NCBI GenBank assembly: GCA_006503475.1
Contig: RSEH01000184.1
Location: 31,277 to 95,276 of the forward strand
DNA from: Stentor roeselii
Taxonomy: Eukaryota; Ciliophora; Heterotrichea; Heterotrichida; Stentoridae
Length of the DNA: 64,000 bases
Direction of reading: 5' to 3'
Every line of letters begins with the position of its first letter. The first letter of the stretch is position 1. Of this stretch, positions 39,305 to 48,744 are shown one piece after another. Position numbers and translations under genes: made by a program. The notes under the pieces are model-generated. The model was given only the letters and a program-made list of their open reading frames with translations. It did not search any database and had not been told where the DNA came from.

Positions 39305-40543
39305 AGTATTCATTGCATTAAAATGAGAGAGTTATTTAAGATAACTAAAATCAGAGTTTTTAAATGTTTGGCTTGTTGATATGAGGGAGATAGATCGTCT
39401 TTCAACTTTCTTGAGAATAAAGTTTGCTTTTGGTGATTAAAAATGGTTTATTTAATTATTTCTATCAGGGATCATGCTCAAGTAGTCGTAAGTAGAGATA
39501 TTTTTTCAACATCGAATATTCCCAGGAGTTTAAACTCAGACTTTGGCACCTCCTGTATCTGAGATCCAGAAGAAATTTGATGATTCTGCAAGATCTTTAC
39601 AATCAATAAACTTCAAATATTATAATTTCTCATCATATTTCTTCTCAAAAGACTTCTACCCCTAATTCTTTGTTCGCGAAGGAATATCTACTAAGGATTT
39701 GAATTGACTTTCATAAGACCTGAACTGATGTAGATATAAGAAAATAACTATTTTATTTTAAAAGCCTGTATCTTATATAAACAAAGAAGAGATGAAAATC
39801 AAATAAAAATATATTGATCAAAGAAAATTATAGATCAGCACTCTGATATTTGAAATAGATCAGGAATTGATATTACGATTGAAATTCAATTAAAGGTTTA
39901 TTGAGCTAAGAGAACTAGAAATATTTTATCGATATATAAACCCAATAACACCCTTGTAAAAAATGTAATCAGTTATTCGAAATTATTAATTTAGATGTTT
40001 CATTTGAAATAATGAAAAACTATAAAAAGTTTGGTATAAACGAAAGAATTGTGTTTACAAGTAAGGTAAAAAATTAATCAGCAACTATTTAAGTAAAATA
40101 GTCAAGAGTTTAAATAGCATCCCTAATTTTAGTATTGATGAATTTAACTTATTATTCTATCTTCTTGATGAAGATACAATTGATCATAATTCTTTATAGT
40201 AAATACAATTATTAATCCAGGCATAAATTTACCTAACTAATAATCTTTTAAGCACCAGATCGTAATTATCGAAACAATTTAAATTTCTATCAGCATCAAA
40301 ATAAATCACTATTTCTTTACCTCTAAAGTTTTTATAAATGTCCCAAACCAAATCTCTCAAAAAAAAACCACCTAAACCCCATAAAATACATAAGATCTCC
40401 TCATAAAAACCTTCTACTCTCTAAAAATAAAAATCTAAACTCTCCCTTTGAATTTCTTCGACTTCAATTAAAAAACCCCATTCTTTTTCTCGTCAATATC
40501 AAGTTAGAATATTCCACGTACCATTCTGACAATATGGATATAA
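39305..40543. other. 1.2-kb intergenic region
   Basis: AT-rich, with no frame of note, tRNA or repeat that I could see. It provides the 5' flank of the BI-1 gene. Confidence 0.5.
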
Positions 40544-41245
40544 ATGTCTATATTCAGTGAACAATTCGAGGCATCAGATGTGTTCCGCTTTACCAAAATA
40601 AGCGCAAGGACTAAATCCCATCTTTCAGAAGTTTACCAGCTCCTCGCCTGCCTGATCGGAAGTTGTGCAGCCGGAGTGGCTTTGAACATAAAGTACGGGT
40701 ACGGAAATGGAGGAACATCATTTTTAGGCTTTATGCTTTTGATATATGTTTCCTTATCAAGTGAAAAGTCGATTGGAAGACTTTCAGCTTTGCTAGGTTT
40801 CGGGCTTTTGCAAGGTATGTCTTTAGGAGGTCTGATCGAATTATCACTTTTTATTGACCCGAGCATCTTGGTGACTGCCCTTTTGTCAACTTTCGGAGTG
40901 TTCGTCAGCTTCTCATTGGCAGCTCTTTGGTCTGACAGAAGACATTCTTTGTATCTTTCAGGTTTTCTGATGACTGCACTTAACATCTTGTGTTTAATGA
41001 GTTTGGCAGCCTTATTCGGATTTGGAACTTCTCTGTTTTTCAATGTGAACTTGTACCTTGGACTCTTCATTATGGCCGGATTTGTCTTTGTTGATACTCA
41101 GATTATGATCAATAGATGTGAGAATAACGGAGAATTTGATTCTTATAAGGATTCTTTGATGATGTTTATTGACGCTGTTGGAATATTTGTTAGGATTCTG
41201 ATCATTTTGATGAAAAACTCTGATAAGAAAAAAGATAGGGATTAA
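40544..41245 (+). CDS. Bax inhibitor-1 (TMBIM) family membrane protein
   Basis: 233 aa with six to seven membrane helices. Order typical of BI-1: a short cytosolic N-terminus, TM bundle, GLLQGMSLGGLIELSLFIDP, then a C-terminal FVFVDTQIMINRCENNGEFD (the DTQ-I pattern of the family) and DAVGIFVRILIILMKN, ending in a Lys-rich tail. BI-1 acts at the ER as a calcium leak and stress regulator. The start is in GGATATAAATGTC. Confidence 0.9.
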   Translation: MSIFSEQFEASDVFRFTKISARTKSHLSEVYQLLACLIGSCAAGVALNIKYGYGNGGTSFLGFMLLIYVSLSSEKSIGRLSALLGFGLLQGMSLGGLIELSLFIDPSILVTALLSTFGVFVSFSLAALWSDRRHSLYLSGFLMTALNILCLMSLAALFGFGTSLFFNVNLYLGLFIMAGFVFVDTQIMINRCENNGEFDSYKDSLMMFIDAVGIFVRILIILMKNSDKKKDRD

Positions 41246-41379
41246 TAGTTAATTTAGATAGATATTTGATGAATAATTGTGATTTGAATGGAAAGGTCTT
41301 AGAAGATGGTTATTTTAGCATAAATAAATAACTCGCTTAAAACTTATCAATTTTCACTTCCCATTAAATAGTACTTTAT

Positions 41380-43245
41380 ATGGTTAAAGTAAATCCAGAA
41401 AAAACATTGAGACCACCACATGAAAGGCTTAACCGAGAAATGCGCACAGGTACTATAAAGTATTATCATTCAAGTTCAACTCTTGTGGCAACTCGTAAGT
41501 TCTGTTCAAATATAGTCTTCCATCCAGAAGCTCCAGCGCGTCTAGGATGGGATATAATGTTACTAGCAATGATAATTTACCAAGCTCTAACAGTCCCTTA
41601 TTTCATCTGCTTTAACGACGAATACCCTTACTCAATGGTTGTAGTTGACATTCTATTGACTTTTATTTTCATGATCGACATAATTGTCAACTTAAACACA
41701 GGTTTTTACTACAAAGGAACTCTAATAATGAAGCGAAAACTAATCCTAATCCAATACTTCAAACTCTGGTTCTGGATCGATTTTGTCTCAACATTTCCCT
41801 ATGAATGGCTAATGGAAGGTTTTCAAGCAAAATCTCCATCAGACCAGAAGCCTTCAGGAACAAAAGTATTAAAAATTTTAAGAGTTTTCCGATTTTTAAG
41901 AATAATGCGTCTATTAAGACTAGCGAAACTAAAAAAAATCCTAATAAAAATCGAGGATTACATAGCAAGTAACACCCTGGCGAACCTTTTCGTATTTGTG
42001 CGACTTCTATCAATGGTTTTTTTCATTGCTCACTGGACTGCATGTTTTTGGTTTTTCATCGGTTACCAAGACTCCCTAACCCACCCGATATCTTGGGTGG
42101 TCAGTGTTGGGATCCGCGACAAGTCAAACTACGAGCAGTACATCACTTCTCTTTACTGGGCACTCACAACCATCGCCACTGTCGGCTACGGGGACATCAC
42201 GCCCATCACGTTAAACGAGAAGATGTTCACCATGATGACGATGATCATGTCCAGTGGAGTCTTCGCCTACACCGTCGGCAGCATCGGTTCTCTTATCAGC
42301 AAACAAAACGCCTCAGAAAACTCTTACAGGGAACAAGTGGTCGCAGTGAACTCTTATATGAAAAAAAAAGGACTCGCGAAAGACCTGCAGTTGAGAGTTC
42401 GAAGATATTTGGACTATATCTGGGAAATGAAAAAAAAAAAGAAACTCGATGAAAAACAAGTCTTGAACCTTCTTTCAGAGCCTCTTCGAGATGAGATCTA
42501 CTCGCTGATCAACGCGAAAGTGATCAGAGAATGTCCAGGTTTCACTGACTACGAAGACTACTTCATCGCCCAGGTGACCAGAACCCTTGAAAACGAGACC
42601 TACGCGCCTTTTGATACAATTTTTCAAGAAGGCGAAATCAGCTCAAAACTTTACTTCGTCGTCAGCGGACGTATTAAAATTTTCCATTTGAAGACGAGCA
42701 GCGTCTTCAAAGAACTCTCTTCAAGACACTTCTTCGGAGAAATCGCTTTTTTCACTGGAGCGAATCGATGCGCTTCGGCCAGATGTGTTGAATTCGTCGA
42801 CTTGCTCAGTCTTATCAGGCTGAACTTCTTGAGTTTGCTTGAAAAGTTCCCAGAAATGCAAGAAATGACGAAAAGAATGCAGAAGAAATGTGAAGATGGA
42901 GATTATACTTCACTTGGAGTAAAATGTTACATTTGTGAGGAATCTGGTCATGTCGCTATTCACTGCAGGCACTTTTTGATTAATCTTGACCAGGAAGAGT
43001 GTAAACAGAAGTGGATGGAGCAAAGAGATGAGCTGAAATCGGTCAGGATCAACCCACATGTTTTTTCTCCTAATTTTCAGAGGAAGGGGAGGAAAAGAAT
43101 AAGGCAGAGGAAAATTGATGCGCAAAATGTGATTGGAAAGCCGAGGAAGTCGCTTATGGATGCTTTTGATTTGTTTCCTTTAATTGTTGAGTACCCGCAG
43201 AATGGGTCGGGTGTTAGCACGAGAGAAACTCATAAAGAGCACTGA
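41380..43245 (+). CDS. Voltage-gated K+ channel with cyclic-nucleotide domain (EAG/HCN/CNG superfamily) and CCHC zinc knuckle
   Basis: 621 aa. Six membrane helices; S4 has Arg/Lys every third residue (FRFLRIMRLLRLAKLKKI, about 169-186), and the pore reads SLYWALTTIATVGYGDITP near 258-276, with the TVGYGD potassium filter. A C-linker with Lys-rich helices is followed by a cNMP domain (KLYFVVSGRIKIFHL, FGEIAFFTGANRCASARC, about 425-480). After it lies KCYICEESGHVAIHC, a CCHC zinc knuckle (about 514-528), which is unusual in channels. It probably sets membrane potential in cell or ciliary membrane. The start is ATG 41380 in TTTATATGG. Confidence 0.93.
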   Translation: MVKVNPEKTLRPPHERLNREMRTGTIKYYHSSSTLVATRKFCSNIVFHPEAPARLGWDIMLLAMIIYQALTVPYFICFNDEYPYSMVVVDILLTFIFMIDIIVNLNTGFYYKGTLIMKRKLILIQYFKLWFWIDFVSTFPYEWLMEGFQAKSPSDQKPSGTKVLKILRVFRFLRIMRLLRLAKLKKILIKIEDYIASNTLANLFVFVRLLSMVFFIAHWTACFWFFIGYQDSLTHPISWVVSVGIRDKSNYEQYITSLYWALTTIATVGYGDITPITLNEKMFTMMTMIMSSGVFAYTVGSIGSLISKQNASENSYREQVVAVNSYMKKKGLAKDLQLRVRRYLDYIWEMKKKKKLDEKQVLNLLSEPLRDEIYSLINAKVIRECPGFTDYEDYFIAQVTRTLENETYAPFDTIFQEGEISSKLYFVVSGRIKIFHLKTSSVFKELSSRHFFGEIAFFTGANRCASARCVEFVDLLSLIRLNFLSLLEKFPEMQEMTKRMQKKCEDGDYTSLGVKCYICEESGHVAIHCRHFLINLDQEECKQKWMEQRDELKSVRINPHVFSPNFQRKGRKRIRQRKIDAQNVIGKPRKSLMDAFDLFPLIVEYPQNGSGVSTRETHKEH

Positions 43246-43351
43246 TAAAATAGTAGTAAAAGCATCGTATTCAGGTTAGACAGTAATTATGATGATAATT
43301 AGATACTTGGAATAAAGAACTATGTAATTAATCGATTATTTATCTATCCAG

Positions 43352-43570
43352 CTAAAAAGTTGAAATTTTAACTGTGCCTTTTTCGTATTTTCTTGGGTGT
43401 CGCTGATTTATCAGCACTCCTAAAAATTTCAAGGTCTCTTCATCGATGGTTTTTCTGTCAAAAGATGTGCGTCGGTCAAAAGAAGTTGGACTTGTGACAT
43501 CTTCTAGGACCATGTTCTGATCATCTGGTGGAGACTTTGGACATCCCAAACAACTGCAAGAATTTCCCAT
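43352..43570 (-). CDS. 72-aa protein with N-terminal myristoylation/palmitoylation motif
   Basis: MGNSCSCLGC gives a Gly at position 2 and four Cys for acylation. The rest is polar with TSFDRR and SFDRKT repeats (kinase-site-like) and no fold recognised. The frame is intact. It lies near the small GTPase-like gene with a similar N-terminus. The gene is small and called mainly on the N-terminal motif and the intact frame. Confidence 0.6.
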   Translation of the reverse strand: MGNSCSCLGCPKSPPDDQNMVLEDVTSPTSFDRRTSFDRKTIDEETLKFLGVLINQRHPRKYEKGTVKISTF

Positions 43571-43830
43571 ATCAAGTTTCTTTATTATAAGCTAATTCAA
43601 TAAAAGTCAATAATCCAATCATGATCTTATTTCTTGTTAAAAGTTCAAATCTTTGAAAGATCTTAATGATTTCAAGGTTTTTTAACTTTTGGCAAAAGTC
43701 GAAATTTTTCTATTGAGACTGCTTGAATAACGATGAACGAATTATTTTTCCTTCAATTCATTGATTTCATAAAAATTATGAGAAGAATACTTATCCTCTG
43801 AATCCTAAACTGAAGTATTATTTATTCCAG

Positions 43831-44337
43831 TTAGCTGCTGATTAAGTATATCACGAGTTCCCAAAGATCTTTTATTCCAAACCCGTTTGTTACCGATATC
43901 GGCACAAAGAACCCAGAAAGCTGTTTTGCGAGGAGCTTGGCGGATCTGAAATTTTCTCCTTGAGAGATATCGAATTTATTTCCTGCCACAATAATGTTAT
44001 TGCTGAAGCCTTTCACTTTTTCCATGTCAATGTTCAACGATTCAGAATTACTCAAGTCGACAACAAGTATTAAAATGTTCATATCAACGAAATAAGTTGA
44101 CGAAACTAATGCACTGTCCCAGATGTCAATGAACGCAGAGTTCCCGCGGATGTTTACTTTTTTACTATAGCAGAGACAGCTGTTTGTTTGTAGTTTTTCA
44201 GGATTGTCCCACCAGGCTGATTGCAAAATCGAGGTCTTTCCTACTTTTTTCAGTCCTGTGATCAAAACTTTGAACCTGATCGAGTCGAACTTGATGGGCT
44301 CTTCCCCTTCTGGAAGATAAGAACACGAGCATCCCAT
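43831..44337 (-). CDS. Small GTPase-like protein with acylated N-terminus
   Basis: 168 aa. MGCSCSY suggests myristoylation and palmitoylation. G-domain motifs: P-loop GLKKVGKTS near 30, DIWDSA near 72 (in place of DTAGQ), AGNKFDI near 117 (NKxD), SVTNG near 149 (SA-type). The switch-II Gln is missing, so GTP hydrolysis may be slow. Closest in pattern to Ras/Rab/Arf; subclass not clear. Membrane-attached signalling or trafficking is likely. Confidence 0.8.
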   Translation of the reverse strand: MGCSCSYLPEGEEPIKFDSIRFKVLITGLKKVGKTSILQSAWWDNPEKLQTNSCLCYSKKVNIRGNSAFIDIWDSALVSSTYFVDMNILILVVDLSNSESLNIDMEKVKGFSNNIIVAGNKFDISQGENFRSAKLLAKQLSGFFVPISVTNGFGIKDLWELVIYLISS

Positions 44338-44731
44338 GATATTAATTATGTCCTTGGTCTAAAAGGGTGAGTGAATATCTGATTCATTCTGAACATTAAG
44401 AATCAAGTTTTATTCAAAGTCATTATTATTTCGGAGAATCATATTCTTCTTATTAATTTACGAAAAACATTGCAAAATCTTATAATAGTTATTTTTAAAA
44501 TAAACGCAAAAGTTTTGATGATTTTTAAGTGTTTTATTAAAGAGGGAATTAGTTTATTTCACTTCTGATGCACTTAATTTAAACCATTTGAAATAATTCA
44601 AGAAATACTTGGACTATGAGATATTCTGAGAAAGTAAAAATCTTGAACATTTTTATCATTTAAGCCAAAATCCCTTCAATAATTCCGATCAAAATACGAT
44701 TTCCATTCAAATAACCATAAATCCAAATAAA
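44338..44731. other. 394-bp divergent intergenic region
   Basis: AT-rich 5' flank of the GTPase-like gene and of the unknown gene at 44732. No element recognised besides CAAATAAAATG at the plus start. Confidence 0.4.
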
Positions 44732-45175
44732 ATGAACCCAAGTCTTTACCTCTCAAATAGTAACTTCACTCCAATATCGAAAGTGATAAAAGACAATCAA
44801 ATATACAAAGACTACTCCACTCCATTCAGTTCCTTAGGCAGCAGCATCGTTATAAGCGGTAGTTTAAGTGAAAGACTTTCAGGTTACTCCACAAGAGTAA
44901 AAAACAATCTTCCTTATTCAAACGATTCCCTGACAAGTTTGCACAAGACAGTCCCAGAAAAGGAAGCCCGAGGACTGACAGTAAACAATTCGAAACGGAA
45001 TTCGCAAGTTATGAAAGAACCACTTAGATTAAACCATCAAGGCAACTACCCGATTTCGAAGTTTCCTTCATCAACAAGTTTTCACGATTCCAAGTACTTC
45101 AACTATGACTACATCCTGGAGGTTCGCAGAAGAAAGCGATTGAATACTCTGAATCCAAGTAAAACTGAAAGATAG
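44732..45175 (+). CDS. Uncharacterised 147-aa protein
   Basis: 147 aa, Ser/Asn/Lys-rich, no membrane segment or domain recognised. The frame has a good start context. It ends 49 bp before the end of the coiled-coil gene on the other strand. Confidence 0.65.
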   Translation: MNPSLYLSNSNFTPISKVIKDNQIYKDYSTPFSSLGSSIVISGSLSERLSGYSTRVKNNLPYSNDSLTSLHKTVPEKEARGLTVNNSKRNSQVMKEPLRLNHQGNYPISKFPSSTSFHDSKYFNYDYILEVRRRKRLNTLNPSKTER

Positions 45176-45224
45176 TTAATTTTTTCCAATTCATGAAAAT
45201 TTTCATCTAAGTTATTAACGACCA

Positions 45225-47126
45225 TTACAAGTTCCCTTTATAAGACTTCATTTTACGATGGTGGTAACTCCGAGTTCTTGTCGCTGAAGTTAAAACTGGA
45301 AGGACACTTGAGTCTTCTTCGGGTTTGAAGTTCTTGTATGTCTCACTTACCAGGTTTTCCATGTCTTCTTGTTTCCAGGGAATGAAGTTGTTGACACTTT
45401 CCCAACAGTCTTTTACCATTTTTCCTCGGAAATTGATTAAAGTGTTTCTTTCGAATTTCTTGTTTCTGTAGATTAATGGAGTAGGCTTATACATCATAGT
45501 TGTCTTAACTCCTGAAAGCAAAGTGGAATTCCCTCCACATCCAAGGCACTTCTTCTGCACACTTAAAGTCGAAGGTAGTCCCGGATAAGGTTCAGGAGTT
45601 GGATGAGGGCGATTCAAAGCCATATCATTCTGACAATCTTTATCATAATTCGCGACCGTATTCTGTCGATCTTCTTCTTCCTGCGCTTGCAGAGCCTGTT
45701 CAATTTGAGCGTTTTCAACAAGACAAACAACAAGTTTAGTTAAAAAAGTTTGCGCAACTTCGACAGGCTTCAAAGCCTTTTTGAATTCTTCAATAGAACT
45801 TCGATCTTTTATCGAATCTTTGGTTAACTGATTCAGTTCTTTCCTGATGTCTTTATGACTTTTCTCTGACTCGAGAAGAACCTGGTTGAGCAGGGTGTTG
45901 TTTTGGTCGATGATGGCCTTGAAGTAATTTCTATTCGCCTCTTGTTTTTGGTTTACCTCATCTTGAATGATTTTCAGCAGTGAAGACTTTAAATTCAATA
46001 TTTTTTCATTAATCAAATTTTCCACTTGTTTCAAATCAGCTCCAATATTATTATAAATCTGCTGAATTTCCGTTTTTTTCTCTTCCTTTTTCACTTTCGG
46101 GACTTTAACCGGTTTCACTTCAGGTTCATTTTCCTTATGTTCTGTCAGAAGTTTAACTTTCCTTTCTTCGACATGTTTCATGTCATTTAAAATTTTCTCA
46201 GCTTTGATACTTCTAGAGTCAATCGGCTCTCCACTTATTGCAGAATTATTTAAAATTTGAAGAGTCATACTTTCGAACTCTGCCAAACGCTTGCGATGAA
46301 CAGGGTCAAGTGCATAATGCATGTAGTCCGAGACGAGAGTCACTGTTTGAAGTGGTAAAAATTTATCAATGAATCGATCACGATGATAGATTTCATCTTT
46401 CAATTTATTGATCTCTTCACTGACCTTTAAAAACTTTGCCTCCATCAAGATATTCGAAGCTGTGAAATCAGTTTCTTCAAGTTTGTTTGATTTGACTTCG
46501 CGAATGTTGGTAAGCGCTTCAAGTATTTGTTTTCTGATGTTTTCGACTTCTCGTTTGTAGTTTCCTATTTCCAAGTTGTTCGTCTGTGCCTTGTTCATGG
46601 CCTGAACTGACCTTTCTTCAGCTTTCACAGCGAGATCCTGGTAAACTGAATTCATTTCTTTGAATCTTTCATCAAGTTTAGCAATTTCTTCAATGATCAC
46701 TTTTTTGTTTTCCTCGAAGATCTGGTTGATTCTTTCCAGTTCTTTTTCTGTTGTTTTTTCAGTTGTGTGGATGCAGGTCAGGTCTTCTTGGATCTTGTCC
46801 AATGAAAAGTTGATTGATTTGATTTTTTCGTTGATTTGGTTTGAGACTTGTTCGAAGTTTATCACGTCTTTTTTCCGTTGTCCTTCGATTGTCGCGCAGA
46901 GTTCGAATAAACTAGCGATCACTGTTTCTTGAGGCTTGTCGCCTAAAACTGCCACTTCCAGCTCGTGCACTCGTTTTTCTAATTTGTTTGCGTAGTTCTT
47001 CAGTGTTGATACGGTTTCTCGGTCTTCTCGAGCTTTTGATAGAACTGGGTCTAACTGTTGATGAATTAGTTCGCGAGTGCGGATTTCTAAGTCGAACCAT
47101 TCGAGCTCTCGGGTTGATTTTTCCAT
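45225..47126 (-). CDS. Long coiled-coil protein
   Basis: 633 aa. Heptad-rich coiled coil from about 15 to 490 with breaks. A small Cys motif KKCLGCGG near 529 is followed by a Tyr/Lys-rich basic tail (YHHRKMKSYK). No kinase, motor or membrane part. Probably cytoskeletal or ciliary scaffold, by composition only. Confidence 0.8.
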   Translation of the reverse strand: MEKSTRELEWFDLEIRTRELIHQQLDPVLSKAREDRETVSTLKNYANKLEKRVHELEVAVLGDKPQETVIASLFELCATIEGQRKKDVINFEQVSNQINEKIKSINFSLDKIQEDLTCIHTTEKTTEKELERINQIFEENKKVIIEEIAKLDERFKEMNSVYQDLAVKAEERSVQAMNKAQTNNLEIGNYKREVENIRKQILEALTNIREVKSNKLEETDFTASNILMEAKFLKVSEEINKLKDEIYHRDRFIDKFLPLQTVTLVSDYMHYALDPVHRKRLAEFESMTLQILNNSAISGEPIDSRSIKAEKILNDMKHVEERKVKLLTEHKENEPEVKPVKVPKVKKEEKKTEIQQIYNNIGADLKQVENLINEKILNLKSSLLKIIQDEVNQKQEANRNYFKAIIDQNNTLLNQVLLESEKSHKDIRKELNQLTKDSIKDRSSIEEFKKALKPVEVAQTFLTKLVVCLVENAQIEQALQAQEEEDRQNTVANYDKDCQNDMALNRPHPTPEPYPGLPSTLSVQKKCLGCGGNSTLLSGVKTTMMYKPTPLIYRNKKFERNTLINFRGKMVKDCWESVNNFIPWKQEDMENLVSETYKNFKPEEDSSVLPVLTSATRTRSYHHRKMKSYKGNL

Positions 47127-47441
47127 TGATTTATCTACTGGAGGGATTTTGAGTTTTGTTTAGAGGATAAGAGATGGAATGATTGGGTATTTTAATTTTT
47201 TACGATGTTTTAGAGTTTTTGGGTTTTTAGTTATCGTCATGATGGACTTATGAATAAAAAGGATGAATAAATTAAGTGTCGATTTTTATGTTAGAATATT
47301 ATTTCAATGAATGCGAATGCAAAAGACTGAAAATTATTATTTGGTCAGTTTATTAGGAAGTAAAGGCAGTTCTAAGCACTGAAACTCAAAAATCTCTAAA
47401 ACTATTAAATATTTATAATTAGTTTTAGGACTCTGATATAA
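47127..47441. other. 315-bp divergent intergenic region
   Basis: 5' flanks of the coiled-coil gene and the CK1-like gene. AT-rich, with GATATAAATGG at the plus start; nothing else seen. Confidence 0.4.
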
Positions 47442-48578
47442 ATGGAATTAGGAAGCTTGTTCAAAAATCGTTACAAAGTCCAAAAAGAATTATCAAAATC
47501 ATCCTCAGCAAGGGTCTACAAAGTTTTAGACTTAAAACGGTCAAAGACTTTAGCATTAAAGTGCTATTTTTCTGACCAAAAATTCTTCCAATCAGAATTC
47601 GATGCATATTCCGCTCTTCATCAATTAAACCACTTTCCCAAGCTTCATTCATCAGGTTTATCAGGTACAGGAAGTTACATCATGATGAGTCTTCTAAAAG
47701 AGCCAGTAAAGAACTGTATAGAAAGTTCGAATTTTTCATTTTCAGTGATTTTAGATATTTCTTTTCAATTAATTTGTCGTCTTGAAGCCATGCACAGTGT
47801 GAGCTTTGTCCATCGAAACTTGAGTCCTAGCAACTTGATGACAGGTTTTGATGAAGCAAGACTTGTGATATACTTGATCGATTTCGCAAGATGTAAAAAG
47901 TTCAGAGACCCGGCATCGAAAATTCATCATAAGTACTCAGAAGGTCACAGTACATCAGGAAATCTTAGGTTTAGTTCGGTGAATGCTATGAGAGGAATTG
48001 ATTACAGCAGAAGAGATGATATTGAGTCTTGGTTTTACATCACTGCTTATCTTATTACCATGAAGCTGCCCTGGGATAGTGAAGTTAAACATGGATTGAT
48101 TGACAAGGTCTTGAAAACAAAGACTGGAATACCTTGTGAAAAAATTTGTAAAGGCCTGCCAAGTCAATTTATGCAAATTTTTACTTATGTTAAAGCTTTG
48201 AGATTTGAAGAAAACCCTGATTATTGTTTTCTGAAAAAGATGATTTTAGATGCAGAGGCTTGTATCAATTCTCAGTTTCTTTGTAGTTTGAGTTCGAATA
48301 AATCCGTTAATCAGATAGGGTCGAATAAAAATAAACGGAGTGGATCACAGAGCGCTCATGTTACTTTTCTTGATTTTGACTCGCTTCAATGTACTTTGAA
48401 TTTTCAATCAACTAAACTAACAAAGTCATTCAACGGGACACCAAAAAAACAGAGGAAGAGGAAATTGAGGAGCAATGACAGAAATTCTACAATTAAAGGA
48501 GATCTTCCAGAATTTAAAAATAGGCAAAAGATTTTCAATGATAAAATTGAAATTTCTGAATTATCAAGTAGTAATTAG
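47442..48578 (+). CDS. CK1-like pseudokinase
   Basis: 378 aa. Clear casein kinase 1 fold: Lys in LALKCYF near 40, VHRNLSPSNLM near 123-133, IDFARCKKFRD near 146-156, GNLRFSSVNAMRGIDYSRRD (CK1 ARYASINTH-G-EQSRRD block) and DIESWFYITAYL. The catalytic Asp of HRD is Asn126, DFG is DFA (Gly149 to Ala), and the glycine loop reads LSKSSSARVYK without glycines. Catalysis is therefore unlikely. The tail of about 80 residues is basic. It may act as a scaffold or inhibitor of an active CK1. Confidence 0.85.
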   Translation: MELGSLFKNRYKVQKELSKSSSARVYKVLDLKRSKTLALKCYFSDQKFFQSEFDAYSALHQLNHFPKLHSSGLSGTGSYIMMSLLKEPVKNCIESSNFSFSVILDISFQLICRLEAMHSVSFVHRNLSPSNLMTGFDEARLVIYLIDFARCKKFRDPASKIHHKYSEGHSTSGNLRFSSVNAMRGIDYSRRDDIESWFYITAYLITMKLPWDSEVKHGLIDKVLKTKTGIPCEKICKGLPSQFMQIFTYVKALRFEENPDYCFLKKMILDAEACINSQFLCSLSSNKSVNQIGSNKNKRSGSQSAHVTFLDFDSLQCTLNFQSTKLTKSFNGTPKKQRKRKLRSNDRNSTIKGDLPEFKNRQKIFNDKIEISELSSSN

Positions 48579-48744
48579 AGAATTTTTTTATGATTTTTAT
48601 AATTGGGTTACTTAGTTTGGTTATTTGATTTTGAAGTTTAGAATTAGATCATTAACAGCTATTTATTTAATTAATTGCTTAATAAACATTGAATGCTCAA
48701 TCCATATTGAATTACAAGGCAATATCTAAATTATAGATAATAAA

